Both the position numbers and the translations under genes were made by a program. A model generated the notes under the pieces. That model was not told the DNA's origin. It did not search any database and worked only from the letters and a program-made list of their open reading frames with translations. A stretch of 64,000 bases of DNA from Halohasta litchfieldiae (GTDB lineage Archaea; Halobacteriota; Halobacteria; Halobacteriales; Haloferacaceae), in NCBI RefSeq assembly GCF_002788215.1, contig NZ_CP024845.1, positions 1,054,001 through 1,118,000 on the forward strand. The letters run 5' to 3'. Of this stretch, positions 44,978 to 55,103 are shown in pieces. Each line of letters starts with the position of its first letter. Within the stretch, counting starts at the first letter, position 1.

Positions 44978-45322
44978 TTAGGCAGCCATCGATCGACAGC
45001 TTTCGATACAGGGTTCGAGGACTTCGGCACAGGTCTGGCAGTGGTCCATGTCGTGTTGCTCGCACTCGTCGCGGCAGGCTTCACACGCATCGGCACAGAT
45101 ACCGGCCAGTTCGGCGTGGAACTCGGACTCACGACTCATAAACCGGGCGTGGAGTGAGGCGAGGTCGGCAACGTCCCGACAGAGGCGGAGACACCGCGCC
45201 ATCTCCTCGCCCTCTTCGGCGCAGGCGTCCGCACACATCTCGCAGGCTTGGGCAGCCTCCGAGCAGAGATCGATACACTCGCTGATGTCGCTATCTTGCT
45301 GTTGGAGCTGTTGAATTGCCAT
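44978..45322 (-). CDS. Cys-rich four-helix-bundle copper-binding protein
   Basis: The 114-residue protein has 15 Cys residues, mostly as CxxC or CxxxC along predicted helices (ECIDLC, ACEMCADAC, ICADACEACRDEC, HCQTC). This matches the four-helix bundle copper-storage/DUF326-like family, which binds many Cu(I) ions inside the bundle. No signal peptide is seen, so it is probably cytosolic. ATG 45322 (MAIQQLQQQD) is preferred; the longer frame starts with a non-conserved stretch. Confidence 0.85.
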   Translation of the reverse strand: MAIQQLQQQDSDISECIDLCSEAAQACEMCADACAEEGEEMARCLRLCRDVADLASLHARFMSRESEFHAELAGICADACEACRDECEQHDMDHCQTCAEVLEPCIESCRSMAA

Positions 45323-45456
45323 CGCAGACCATACATCCACGGATGCGATCACAGGCGTTATGGCGAGATGGATGCCAATAGCTACAGTCGACGGTCGCTG
45401 ACTATGCACGGACTGAGACAGAAACTATTAGTTGGAAATACCACCTCGTACTCAGT

Positions 45457-46242
45457 ATGCAACTCTCCGATGCAGAGTTCGAACAGTACCAGACCGAAGG
45501 CTATCTCGTCGACGACGACGCCCTCTCTCCAGAGACCGTCGACCGCGTCAAAGAACGCCTCCGCGAGTACACCCACGGCGACCGTGAGCCCGAGACGTTC
45601 AACAAGCAGCTCGAACCACGCGTCGAACGCGGCGAACTGGACGTCGACGAACCGGGCGACGCCGTCCGAAAGTTCGAGGGCCTCGGCATGGTCCAAGAAG
45701 ACGACGTCTTTGCAGAGATCGCGAACCACGAAACGATCACCGAGGTGGCCACCCAGCTTCTGGGACCGAACCTCAAACTCCTGCGGAGCGCGGCGATGTT
45801 CAAACCACCCTCCGTGGGGAGCGAGAAGGGCCTCCATCAGGATGCCGCCTACTATCCCATCCAGCCGATGGATCACCTCACGGCGTGGATTGCACTCGAC
45901 GACGCGACCCCCGAAAACGGCTGTATGACCGTCATTCCGGGCGCACACAAGGACGGCATTCTCACCCACGAGGCCGTCGAATACGATACCGATACCGTGA
46001 TCAACGACACCGACTATTCGGAGGAAGATCTCGTCGAGATCCCGATGGACGCCGGAAGTGTGCTGTTTACCCACTGTTTAACCCCACATTATACCGCACC
46101 GAACACGACCGACCAGTGGCGACGGGCGCTGATCATGTCCTACATGGATGCCCGCTCGCGGTTCACCAAGTCGGACGAGGAACTCCCAGCGTGGGTCGAC
46201 GCGGTCCACATTCGGGGCGAGGAGTTCCCCGGCTGCGTGTGA
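45457..46242 (+). CDS. Phytanoyl-CoA dioxygenase (PhyH) family oxygenase
   Basis: This 261-residue Fe(II)/2-oxoglutarate-dependent oxygenase has the iron ligands in LHQDAAYYPI (HxD) and a distal His in THCLTPHYTAPN, with Arg in WRRALIMSY for 2-oxoglutarate. It hydroxylates an unknown small molecule. It resembles general PhyH enzymes, not ectoine hydroxylase, whose signature is absent. It has its own start after a 134-base gap, divergent from the copper protein gene. Confidence 0.88.
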   Translation: MQLSDAEFEQYQTEGYLVDDDALSPETVDRVKERLREYTHGDREPETFNKQLEPRVERGELDVDEPGDAVRKFEGLGMVQEDDVFAEIANHETITEVATQLLGPNLKLLRSAAMFKPPSVGSEKGLHQDAAYYPIQPMDHLTAWIALDDATPENGCMTVIPGAHKDGILTHEAVEYDTDTVINDTDYSEEDLVEIPMDAGSVLFTHCLTPHYTAPNTTDQWRRALIMSYMDARSRFTKSDEELPAWVDAVHIRGEEFPGCV

Positions 46243-46315
46243 GACCGGTGGCATCGAAGCCGGGCCACGACCACAGGTGAGTAGAGATATACGTTCGGCG
46301 GCGCTACCGGAGGCT

Positions 46316-46681
46316 GTGCCGACTTCGCCAGATGATACCGACCACGCGCCAACCGTCGACGCAGTCGACGACACGCCGACGATCAGCTGTTCGCGGTGCG
46401 ACCAGTCGTGGGAACTAACATACGAACTCGAAACGCTGTATGCGGGCAATCAGGCGTTCGAGCAGTTTGCTCTCGATCACAAACGACACACGGGCCATTT
46501 TCCCGACGACATCTCCCCGTGGGTCGTCGACTGCCAGCAGTGCCGCGACGAGGACGCCTATCTTGACGAACGCCCAGCCAGACGCTGGGCCGAAACCCAC
46601 GCCCGCCACACCGGCCATCCGGTCCGACTCACCTACGAGGCCGACGAGATCGACACCGTCGTCACCCCCGATAGTCCCTAA
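46316..46681 (+). CDS. Zinc-ribbon protein with repeated HxRHTGH motif
   Basis: The 121-residue product has CSRC and CQQC pairs likely to bind zinc. Two copies of a His-rich motif, HKRHTGHFP and HARHTGHPV, each sit with a Cys pair, which suggests an internal duplication. I propose GTG 46316 because a gatatac box lies about 30 bases before it and no in-frame ATG is near. The protein seems conserved in haloarchaea; its function is unknown. Confidence 0.65.
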   Translation: MPTSPDDTDHAPTVDAVDDTPTISCSRCDQSWELTYELETLYAGNQAFEQFALDHKRHTGHFPDDISPWVVDCQQCRDEDAYLDERPARRWAETHARHTGHPVRLTYEADEIDTVVTPDSP

Positions 46682-46719
46682 CTACTGAGAGCGACGCTTC
46701 GGTAGGCTGTTCCTACGAG

Positions 46720-47676
46720 CTACGAAAACCGGTCGAGACCGCTTTGGGTGCGACTCACGCCCTCGGGATCAGCGACCCACCGGCTGCGGCTGTCTCGAAG
46801 CGCTTCGAGATCCACTGCTGGCGACGCACCCGATTCGAATCCCTCGCAGTTCGACCCACAGTCGACCGCGGGGTTGACCACACAGTCAAACCACGAACAG
46901 TGAGGTCGACCGTCATCAGTCGCCGTCATTCGCTGGCAGGCCGGGAACTCGTAATTTCGCCACCCCTTGCCGTAGGCCCGTTCGGCGATCCGGCGTTGTT
47001 TTTCCTCCTTTTGGGCGGGCGTCACGAACTCGATATCCGTCCGTAATGGCTTCGATTCCAGCAGTTCGACGCCCGGCTCCGCAGTCGACAACGGTGTCGA
47101 CTCCCGAACCACCGTCCGCTCCCCAGAATCGGGGTCGAACCGCCAGACGCCGACCGCCTCGGGGAGTCGGTTGAGATGGGCACGAGTGACGTAGCTCTTG
47201 GTGGCGAGGATTACCTCGTCGAACAGCCCCAACGAGACATCGAGCCGAAGTTGTCGGTCGAGATCACCCGGCCTACCGAGATCCGGTTTGTTTTCGATGC
47301 CGACCAGTCGACCGATCCAGTCGGGGTACCGCGTGGTCTGGCGGACGTACTGTCGACCGTTGCGGTACTCGGTCTCGAAAAAGCCGCAGTCGACCGCACG
47401 CTCGATGACGCTCCGGGCGTGGTCGGCACTGCAGTCGAAGGCATCCCGCCAGAAGACGGCCTCCCCGAGACCGACATCGCTTTCGATTGCCAGCGACGGG
47501 ATTTCCTGACTCGTGATTCGGGTTCGTTGGTCGAACTCGGGACCGGGTTCGAGACAGCAGACGTCGACGATTCGGCTGCCGGGCGAGGCAACCGCACCAC
47601 CGAGCTGGCGGGCGACGAGCCACTCGGTGGTGGCTTCGAGCCAGCTACAGAGCGCAACCTCGAACCGGAACTCCAT
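46720..47676 (-). CDS. DUF5787-like haloarchaeal protein
   Basis: The 318-residue protein starts MEFRFEVALCSWLEATTEW and ends in a Cys cluster (HCSWFDCVVNPAVDCGSNCEGF) that could bind metal. The middle (IGIENKPDL-like VGIENKPDLG, LDVSLGLFDEVILATKSYVTRA) resembles nuclease-like folds, with Glu/Lys in a possible active site. I recall this as DUF5787; no activity is known. It is divergent from the next small protein gene. Confidence 0.68.
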   Translation of the reverse strand: MEFRFEVALCSWLEATTEWLVARQLGGAVASPGSRIVDVCCLEPGPEFDQRTRITSQEIPSLAIESDVGLGEAVFWRDAFDCSADHARSVIERAVDCGFFETEYRNGRQYVRQTTRYPDWIGRLVGIENKPDLGRPGDLDRQLRLDVSLGLFDEVILATKSYVTRAHLNRLPEAVGVWRFDPDSGERTVVRESTPLSTAEPGVELLESKPLRTDIEFVTPAQKEEKQRRIAERAYGKGWRNYEFPACQRMTATDDGRPHCSWFDCVVNPAVDCGSNCEGFESGASPAVDLEALRDSRSRWVADPEGVSRTQSGLDRFS

Positions 47677-47756
47677 GGTTGGTCTCAGAGTGCAACCAGA
47701 ATAAACCGGTCGACTCCTGTCGAAATTCCTATTCCAAAAGGGCCCTTACCGCTGGT

Positions 47757-48161
47757 ATGCGCCGAATCATGCGAAACGCCCTCATTGCGGTCGGGCTGGT
47801 AGTGGTCGTGCTGTTGGCGCTGGGGGCACTCCCCAGCTATCTCGGCTCGGGCCAGCAGTACTATCTCGAAGTCAGCGCTACCGACGACACCGAGACGGCA
47901 GTCGACGTCGGAAATATCAGCGAACGACGGTATCCGTATCTCACGACGGCCCTCGCTGCCGATGATGGTCGCTCGGAGGGCTACCAGCGCGGACTCGGCG
48001 GCTTCAAGGAGGCGTTTACCCATACCCCGTTCGACGAGCACAGCGCGCTCCAGCAGTTGGAACCGGGGGCCGCTCGCGACAGTGGCGACCGTGTGATTAT
48101 ACAACTGGACGAAGAGCGCTACAGCGTGGCAATCGTCAATGAGTCGGGAGTCACTCAATGA
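47757..48161 (+). CDS. Single-pass membrane-anchored protein of unknown function
   Basis: The 134-residue product has one N-terminal hydrophobic segment (about 8-26, NALIAVGLVVVVLLALGALP) and a soluble part probably outside the cell (YYLEVSATDDTETAVDVG, then LDEERYSVAIVNESG). No family is recognised with certainty. The stop overlaps the Nudix start (ATGA), so both are cotranscribed, although no functional link is evident. Confidence 0.7.
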   Translation: MRRIMRNALIAVGLVVVVLLALGALPSYLGSGQQYYLEVSATDDTETAVDVGNISERRYPYLTTALAADDGRSEGYQRGLGGFKEAFTHTPFDEHSALQQLEPGAARDSGDRVIIQLDEERYSVAIVNESGVTQ

Positions 48162-48718
48162 GCGACCCCCACCCACTCGCCGAACTGGCCGACCCGAAGT
48201 GGTCGGTGATCGAGTCGGTCACCGAGTACGAAACCGGCTGGTACACCGGCGGCTACGATCTGGTCGACCAGCCCGACGGATCAACGAAAAAATACTATTG
48301 GGCGGAACTCGCGCCCGCGGTCGTTATTGTTGCGGTCACTGACGACAACCTCCTGTTCGTCGAGCAGTACCGGCCAACGGTTCGAGAGACACAGCTAGAG
48401 CTTCCAGCGGGGATCGTCGAACCCGGCGAAGGCTTCTGCGAAGCGGGGGCCCGCGAACTCCGGGAGGAAACCGGCTTCGACCCCGACTCGACGTCGCTAA
48501 TCGAGGAGTGTTGGTGTTCGACAGGCTTGCTCAGACATCGCCGTGGGTTCGTGTTTGCCGAGGGGCTGTCGCCTGTCGACCGCGAACTCGATTCCAACGA
48601 GTTTCTCGTTCCACGGACGGTGCCCGTCGAGGAGGCGGTGTCGGTCGCACGGGCCGACCCGACCAACGATGCGACTATCGAAGGTGTGTTACTGGCAAAA
48701 AACGATGGACTGCTGTAG
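48158..48718 (+). CDS. Nudix hydrolase (ADP-ribose pyrophosphatase type)
   Basis: This 186-residue protein has a full Nudix box: G(IVEP)E followed by seven residues and RELREETGF (about 84-106), which binds Mg and cleaves nucleoside diphosphate derivatives. The N-terminal part (VTEYETGWYTGGYDLV; VEQYRPTVRETQLELPAGI) resembles ADP-ribose pyrophosphatases. The start overlaps the previous stop. It is convergent with a UspA gene, 2 bases apart. Confidence 0.92.
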   Translation: MSDPHPLAELADPKWSVIESVTEYETGWYTGGYDLVDQPDGSTKKYYWAELAPAVVIVAVTDDNLLFVEQYRPTVRETQLELPAGIVEPGEGFCEAGARELREETGFDPDSTSLIEECWCSTGLLRHRRGFVFAEGLSPVDRELDSNEFLVPRTVPVEEAVSVARADPTNDATIEGVLLAKNDGLL

Positions 48719-48720
48719 GG

Positions 48721-49248
48721 CTACTCCGAGAGCCGGACAGTCATCACCGGTCGATCCGAGATTCTGACCACCTTTTCGGTGACACTGCCGATTAGTCGAC
48801 GCCGAATTCCACGTCGACCGTGGGTGCCCATCATGATCAGGTCGATGTCTGCTTCCTCGGCGTACTCCGTAATCACCTGATGCGGTTCACCCTCCCTGAC
48901 GGCGGTGACGGTATCGACGCCTCCTTCGGCCAACTCCGAGGCGACCGCATCTGTCAGTTCGTGGCCCCGCTCTTTGATCGCCTCCAAAAACTCGTCATTG
49001 TGCCGCGACATGTGGCCCTCGCCAGCGGTCTTCTCGTCGCGTTTCATCATCCCCGTGACCCGCTCTTCGCCCTCTCCATGTTCGCCCCGTTCATGCCGGG
49101 GCACCATCCCTGACTGGATGTGTTCGGCGTCGACGACGAACAGGACGTGTAGCGTCGCATCGTACTTGGATGCGAGGTCATGAGCATGATCCACCACTGC
49201 TTCGGCCCCTTTACTCCCGTCTGTGGGATAGAGGATGTTATCGTACAT
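48721..49248 (-). CDS. Universal stress protein (UspA family)
   Basis: The 175-residue product has the Usp fold: ILYPTDGSKGAEAVVDHA at the N-terminus and the ATP-binding GTHGRRGIRRRLIGSVTEKVV loop (region about 142-162). An insertion in the middle (RHERGEHGEGEERVTGMMKRDE, region about 54-75) is longer than usual and charged. Haloarchaea have many such paralogues. A strong TATA box lies upstream. Confidence 0.92.
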   Translation of the reverse strand: MYDNILYPTDGSKGAEAVVDHAHDLASKYDATLHVLFVVDAEHIQSGMVPRHERGEHGEGEERVTGMMKRDEKTAGEGHMSRHNDEFLEAIKERGHELTDAVASELAEGGVDTVTAVREGEPHQVITEYAEEADIDLIMMGTHGRRGIRRRLIGSVTEKVVRISDRPVMTVRLSE

Positions 49249-49282
49249 GGGGTACCACGTCCTTTTCTAGTACGAACGATAA

Positions 49283-49290
49283 TTATATAA
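49283..49290 (-). promoter_or_regulatory. TATA box of UspA gene
   Basis: The palindromic ttatataa lies about 35-42 bases before the UspA ATG (49248) on the minus strand. The sequence reads the same on both strands, but the rhodanese gene on the plus strand begins too far away to use it directly. Confidence 0.5.
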
Positions 49291-49412
49291 GTGTTCTGTC
49301 TATTCTCAGCTTAACCAAACAGTCCGGCGTTCCGAATTGAACGGTCGACCACTGCATCGTCGTCGCACAGATACGACGAGGGACTTATTTGGACTCGACG
49401 GTCAGGATGGGT

Positions 49413-49766
49413 ATGGACGGCGAAATCAGCCCGTCGGAGGTCGAATCCTTGTTGGAGACAGCCGAGGCACCACGGATCGTCGACATTCGCTCACCTGCCG
49501 CCTTTCGGCGGGGCCACATTCCCGGGAGCGAGAACATTCCGTTCGACGAACTCCCACAGCGCGTCGAGTCGCTGGCCGAGGCCGACCGAATCGTGACTGT
49601 CTGTCCGCATGGGCAGGCCAGCGTGCAGGCCGCCCGGTTAATCGGCTCCTACGAAGGGACCGACACGGCACGCGTCGAGAGCATGCACGGCGGCCTGACC
49701 GAATGGGACGGTGAGTTCGATACCGAGACCACCGACGCCACGGAAGGACCCGACGCCCCGTTCTGA
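49413..49766 (+). CDS. Rhodanese-like single-domain protein
   Basis: The 117-residue product has the rhodanese features RIVDIRSPAAFRRGHIPGSENIP and the active loop VTVCPHGQAS with Cys, which carries persulfide sulfur. A cttattt box (49383-49389) predicts a start near 49413; ATG 49407 is an alternative. It could supply sulfur for thiolation or serve detoxification; no partner gene is adjacent. Confidence 0.88.
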   Translation: MDGEISPSEVESLLETAEAPRIVDIRSPAAFRRGHIPGSENIPFDELPQRVESLAEADRIVTVCPHGQASVQAARLIGSYEGTDTARVESMHGGLTEWDGEFDTETTDATEGPDAPF

Positions 49767-49781
49767 CGCCGTGGGTTGGTT

Positions 49782-51548
49782 CTAGCACCGTCGACGCGCA
49801 AGGAGCCCCCCTAGTAGGAAGGCACTAACTGCCGGAATCACACCGAATCCCGGCGTTTCGACGTCGACCGGGAGCGACTCCGAGGCTGTCTCCGGCTCTT
49901 CGACACGGATATCCCACTGTTCGTCACCAACCGTGACCGTGTACTGTCCCGGCTCGGAGAACGTGTGGTTAAACTGGTGGGTCGACGTTTCGTTCGGCCT
50001 GAGCCGCCCCGTGGCGGTCGTTTGGCTTTCATTAACTTGGAACACGAGTTCGTAGGAGCCGACTGTGCCACCGACGTTTTGGGCGACCATGTCGACGATG
50101 AGTGTCTCGCCGACGGTCAGCGTTCCCGACGTGCCGGCAAGCGGTTTGGTGCCGTTGGAGCCGGAGATTCGGATCGGATCGTCGTCAGCGAGCATGAAAC
50201 TGAACCGGGCCGGACGCTGTCCGAACGCCTCGCCGTGTGTCTCGGCGTCCCACATCGTTGGCGTGGCGTCGGTCGTGGTGTAGCGAGTCGACTCAGTTGC
50301 CACGTCGTCACCCCCGGCGGCTGTGACGGATCGCTCGAAATCGCTCGCGGTGAGAGTCCCATCGTCGACAGAGCTCTCGGCATGGTCGTTGAGTGAGCCG
50401 AAGACGGTCTCGAAACTCGCTTCACTCCCGGTTTCCAGTCGAATCTGTCGGTCGAGTTCGCCAACGACGAGCGACCCTTTCCAGTAGTTGGCGTTGTTTT
50501 CCCAGCTGTCGGGCTGGCTCAGTACCGCGGTCGACTGCGGCTCGACGGTGCCCTCTTCGAGCACGCGGCGGAACTGGTCGAACTCGATTCGATCCTGTTC
50601 GAGCGTGAGCAACGCCGCGTAGTAGCTCGCAGTTGCCTCGGTGAGCCACCGTGTCTCGGCGGCCGGACGCTGAGCGGCCTGTCTCGTGTGGACGTACTCG
50701 TGAATCCAGACGTTTGTGGCAACATCCAGTCGCTCGCTGTCTTGGATCCACATATCACTCTCGCCGACTTGGAGGCCACGGACACCCCAGTCGACGGCGT
50801 CAGTCGGTGCAGCAACCACGAGCACATCCGAATCCCGGTCACCGACACGGAGCGAATCGGAGGCGTGGCTCAACGAGTCGAAGATATCGTCGGGTGATTC
50901 AGTGAGATCAGCCGCATCCGGCACGACGAGCCGGAACGTTTGGCCATGAGCGGTATGGGTCTTGACCTCGTGGGGACCGAGAAACGCCATCCGGTCGCCC
51001 ACTGCACCGTCGCCGTCGACCGCGGTCTCACGGGTAACCGTCGGCCCCGGGCTCCCGGTGTATCGCCACCCGAGACCGACAGACGGAATCCGAACGAGCG
51101 ACCACTCTTCGGTGTCGGCAAACAGATACCGTCCGTCCTCGGCCAGCGGCCCCTCACCGTCGGTGAGTCTATCGGCGTCGACGCGGAACGTCACCGAAGG
51201 CCGGTCAGTTTGTTCGTCCCACTCGTAGGCCGTCTCGGTATCCCGTTCAAACCCATCCGTATCGGTTACACCGACTCCCTCAGGAAGCCGGGCAGTCAGC
51301 TCTGAGACACGGCCGGGTATCCGAAACGAGACCGTCGCGGTGATCTCACCGGTCCGGTCTGGCGTCCGGTCGAGCGTTGTCGTCATCCGGATCTCGTCGT
51401 CGACACTCTGTGTTGTGCCAGTCGATGTAACGACCTGTTCGGCGGTGGAGGCAGTCGGGTCGACCGGCGTTGCGGTGGCCAGCGGAACCCCAACCGCGCT
51501 GACGACAACCAGCACGACAATGAATCCGGTGACAACGTGACGTCGCAT
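49782..51548 (-). CDS. Secreted gluzincin-like metalloprotease with PGF-CTERM tail
   Basis: The 588-residue protein has a Sec signal (about 1-27), an N-terminal beta-rich domain, and a zinc site HEYVH (283-287) with the third ligand probably Glu304 in WLTEA; this is the HExxH-E arrangement of M1-like gluzincins. A CARDB/Ig-like domain follows (about 450-560). The end TPGFGVIPAVSAFLLGGLLA plus RRR is a PGF-CTERM signal: cut by archaeosortase and lipid-anchored at the S-layer. Its substrate is unknown. Confidence 0.82.
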   Translation of the reverse strand: MRRHVVTGFIVVLVVVSAVGVPLATATPVDPTASTAEQVVTSTGTTQSVDDEIRMTTTLDRTPDRTGEITATVSFRIPGRVSELTARLPEGVGVTDTDGFERDTETAYEWDEQTDRPSVTFRVDADRLTDGEGPLAEDGRYLFADTEEWSLVRIPSVGLGWRYTGSPGPTVTRETAVDGDGAVGDRMAFLGPHEVKTHTAHGQTFRLVVPDAADLTESPDDIFDSLSHASDSLRVGDRDSDVLVVAAPTDAVDWGVRGLQVGESDMWIQDSERLDVATNVWIHEYVHTRQAAQRPAAETRWLTEATASYYAALLTLEQDRIEFDQFRRVLEEGTVEPQSTAVLSQPDSWENNANYWKGSLVVGELDRQIRLETGSEASFETVFGSLNDHAESSVDDGTLTASDFERSVTAAGGDDVATESTRYTTTDATPTMWDAETHGEAFGQRPARFSFMLADDDPIRISGSNGTKPLAGTSGTLTVGETLIVDMVAQNVGGTVGSYELVFQVNESQTTATGRLRPNETSTHQFNHTFSEPGQYTVTVGDEQWDIRVEEPETASESLPVDVETPGFGVIPAVSAFLLGGLLARRRC

Positions 51549-51669
51549 ACCGGGAGCGAAGGACGCGCCACTGATAGCTTTTCAGGGTATCTGATAGGTA
51601 TTCGAAAGCAACGCAGTCGCTCGGGAGAATACAAACAACGGCAACCCGACGTATGGAGTTAGGTGCTGG

Positions 51670-51990
<321 letters not shown>

Positions 51991-52223
51991 TTAAACAGTG
52001 TCGGGAACTCTCGGTGGACATCTCCGGTCGTGGTTGGTAGAACCAGCTTATCAATCACTACCAGCGGTAGTCTCTGGTTAGTTACCGTCCCGAACACCAG
52101 ACAGTCGACAGTAGAAACGTTGTTCTCCTGTTACCAACTGAGAGCCTATATCGGAGATCGAGTATATCTCGATTTCTTGATATTAGCGAGTCGTTTATGT
52201 CGCTTGGGGACTCCCTACCGCTA

Positions 52224-55040
52224 ATGACAACCGTGACCGGGCCCCCATCAACGATGGCCGACAAGCAGGATGAGCTGACGCCGATGTTGAGCCAGTATTT
52301 GGAGCTGTGTGAGGCTCACACCGATGCCCTCGTGCTGTTTCAGGTCGGTGACTTCTACGAAGCTTTCTGTGAGGCCGCCGAGGAGGTTGCCCGTATCTGT
52401 GAGGTAACGCTGACCCAGCGTGAGGATTCGACCGGCACCTATCCGATGGCTGGGATTCCAATCGACAACGCGAGTTCCTATCTCAAGCGACTGGTAGACG
52501 CCGACTACCGGATCGCCATCGCCGATCAGGTCGAGGATGCCGCCGACGCGACCGGGCTGGTCGACCGGGCTGTTACCCGCGTTATCACCCCGGGCACTGT
52601 CGTCGAAGACGAACTGCTGGCAGCCGGCACCACGAACTACGTCGCAAGCGTCGTCCGCGACGAAAACGAGTTCGGGGTTGCCGCGGTCGACGTCTCGACC
52701 GGCGAATGTTCCGTGACGAGCGTCCCCACCACCGCCGACGTCAGCGAGGAACTCGACCGTATCTCGCCCGCCGAACTCCTGGTCGGCCCCGAGATGCCGT
52801 CGATCACACCGGCGAACGCGACCGCGGGCTGGCTCGAAAGCGAGGTCGACCCCGCGTGCTTCGAGCGTGCGGCCGCCGTCGACTGTCTGGCTGGCTACCT
52901 TTCGGATCCCGTGGGGCGCGTCGAAAACGACGCTGAACTCCGGGCCTGTGGCGCAGTGTTGGCCTACGCCGAGTACACGCAAGGTGACGATGGCACCCTC
53001 GAATACGTCTCCCGGATCCGCCGCTACGATCCACGGGGCCAACTCCGCCTCGATGCCGCGGCCCTCCGCAGCCTCGAACTGTTCGAGAACCGTGGGCCGG
53101 GTGCTGGCGACACGCTGTTCGGCGTCATCGACGAGACGGCCTCCGCGCTCGGTCGACGCTGTCTCACACGGTGGCTCCGCCGCCCGCTGGTCGACCGAGA
53201 TAAAATCGAGGCCCGACTCGATGCCGTCGAAGCACTCACCGACGCGTCGGTGGCCCGAACGGAGCTTCACGACCTCTTAAAAGAGGCCTACGACCTCGAA
53301 CGGCTCGTCGGACGCATCTCACGCGGACGAGCGCATGCGCGGGACCTCCGGTCGCTACAGTCGACGCTGTCGGTTGTCCCGGAGCTGAAGGAGGCCCTCT
53401 CGGAGTTCGACGCGCTCGCCGACTATCGCGAGCGACTCGATGAACTGGCAGAGCTTGCCGAACTCATAGACGACGCTATCGTGGCTGACCCACCGACAGA
53501 ACTCACAGAGGGCGGCGTGATTCGTCCCGAGTTCGACGACGACCTCAACGCGCTTCGGACGACCGAAACAGAGGGTCGACAGTGGGTCGCCGACTTAGAG
53601 GCGACCGAGCGGGAGCGAACCGGTATCGACTCGCTGTCGGTCGGCCACAATCAGGTCCATGGCTACTACATCGAGGTGACGAACCCGAACCTCGACAAGG
53701 TGCCCGACGACTACACGCGTCGACAGACACTCAAAAATGCCGAACGGTTCTACACACCTGAACTCAAGGAGCGAGAAGACGAGATCTTCGGAGCCGCAGA
53801 GCGCGCTGACAGTCTCGAATACGACCTGTTTTGTTCGGTCCGACAGCAGGTAGCCGCCGAAACCGAGCGGATTCAGGCACTGGCAACCGCCATCGCTGAA
53901 CTCGATGCGATCTGCTCGCTTGCAATCACCGCCAACCAAGGCGAGTACATCCGACCCACGTTCCATTCGGAGTCCGAGGAGTCGACCGATGCAACAAATA
54001 CCGGAATCGACATCGAGGGCGGTCGACATCCGGTCGTCGAAACCACCCAGGAGTCCTTCGTGCCGAACGATGCGGACCTCTCAGGCGGCGAGGTAGCGAT
54101 CATCACCGGCCCGAACATGAGCGGGAAGTCGACCTACATGCGGCAGGTCGCACTGACCTGCGTGCTGGCCCAGATCGGGAGCTTCGTTCCGGCGGAGGCC
54201 GCCGAGCTCCCGGTTCTCGACCGCATCTTTACGCGAGTCGGTGCCAGCGACGACATCGCCGGCGGCCAGTCGACGTTTATGCGTGAGATGACCGAACTCA
54301 CCGAAATCCTCCACGATGGAACCGACAACACCCTCGTGTTGCTCGACGAAGTCGGGCGGGGCACGAGCACCGCCGACGGGCTGGCGATTGCCCGCGCCAC
54401 CACCGAGTTCATCCACGACGAACTGGGCGCACTAACGCTGTTTGCGACCCACTACCACGGGTTGACGGGGCTCGCCGACGAACGCGAGGGCGTGTTCAAC
54501 CTGCATTTCGCGGCCACCCGCGAGGACAACGAGATAACGTTCCTCCACCGGATCGCACCGGGGGCCTCCTCGGCGTCCTACGGGATCGAGGTCGCCCGGA
54601 TGGCCGGGGTTCCCGAGACGGTCGTCGACCGCGCGCGGTCGATTGTCGATGGGACCGAAGGCCAGAACAGACCAACCGGTGAGCCGACGGTGCTACCCAA
54701 CTCCAAGCCGACAGACACCAGCAACACACAGTCGGAGACGAGCCGTGACACAGCAGACGACCGAAACAGTGACCAGACCAGTGCGGTCGACGACGACCGC
54801 GTCTCCTACCCCGAAGAAGAGTTCGAAACCGAGTCGACCAACGACGACGCCGCCGACGACCGTTCCTCCTATCCCGAAGAGGATTTCTTTGGTGGAACGC
54901 CGGACCCCGCGGTCGACGCACCGCTCGACGAGGAGTCGATGGTCCGCGTCGCCGTCGCGCTCCGATCACTCGATGTTGCGAGCATGACACCGCTGGAAGC
55001 ACTCAACACGCTGGACGAACTGCGGTCGGAACTAGAGTAG
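52224..55040 (+). CDS. mutS: DNA mismatch repair protein MutS
   Basis: The 938-residue MutS1 recognises mismatches and small loops. The mismatch-binding motif is [10 protein letters not shown]; the ATPase has Walker [29 protein letters not shown] and [14 protein letters not shown], and ends with an HTH-like tail. A variable acidic stretch (about 815-895) contains two similar peptides, SYPEEEF and [11 protein letters not shown] 52224 is likely; 52197 and 52254 are in-frame alternatives. MutL follows after 63 bases, so it is an operon. Confidence 0.94.
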   Translation: MTTVTGPPSTMADKQDELTPMLSQYLELCEAHTDALVLFQVGDFYEAFCEAAEEVARICEVTLTQREDSTGTYPMAGIPIDNASSYLKRLVDADYRIAIADQVEDAADATGLVDRAVTRVITPGTVVEDELLAAGTTNYVASVVRDENEFGVAAVDVSTGECSVTSVPTTADVSEELDRISPAELLVGPEMPSITPANATAGWLESEVDPACFERAAAVDCLAGYLSDPVGRVENDAELRACGAVLAYAEYTQGDDGTLEYVSRIRRYDPRGQLRLDAAALRSLELFENRGPGAGDTLFGVIDETASALGRRCLTRWLRRPLVDRDKIEARLDAVEALTDASVARTELHDLLKEAYDLERLVGRISRGRAHARDLRSLQSTLSVVPELKEALSEFDALADYRERLDELAELAELIDDAIVADPPTELTEGGVIRPEFDDDLNALRTTETEGRQWVADLEATERERTGIDSLSVGHNQVHGYYIEVTNPNLDKVPDDYTRRQTLKNAERFYTPELKEREDEIFGAAERADSLEYDLFCSVRQQVAAETERIQALATAIAELDAICSLAITANQGEYIRPTFHSESEESTDATNTGIDIEGGRHPVVETTQESFVPNDADLSGGEVAIITGPNMSGKSTYMRQVALTCVLAQIGSFVPAEAAELPVLDRIFTRVGASDDIAGGQSTFMREMTELTEILHDGTDNTLVLLDEVGRGTSTADGLAIARATTEFIHDELGALTLFATHYHGLTGLADEREGVFNLHFAATREDNEITFLHRIAPGASSASYGIEVARMAGVPETVVDRARSIVDGTEGQNRPTGEPTVLPNSKPTDTSNTQSETSRDTADDRNSDQTSAVDDDRVSYPEEEFETESTNDDAADDRSSYPEEDFFGGTPDPAVDAPLDEESMVRVAVALRSLDVASMTPLEALNTLDELRSELE

Positions 55041-55103
55041 CTGTTAGTCACCGCCTACTAGCCCGAAGACGCTAAACGGGTTGGGGCGTTGGCTTCAACT
55101 ACG

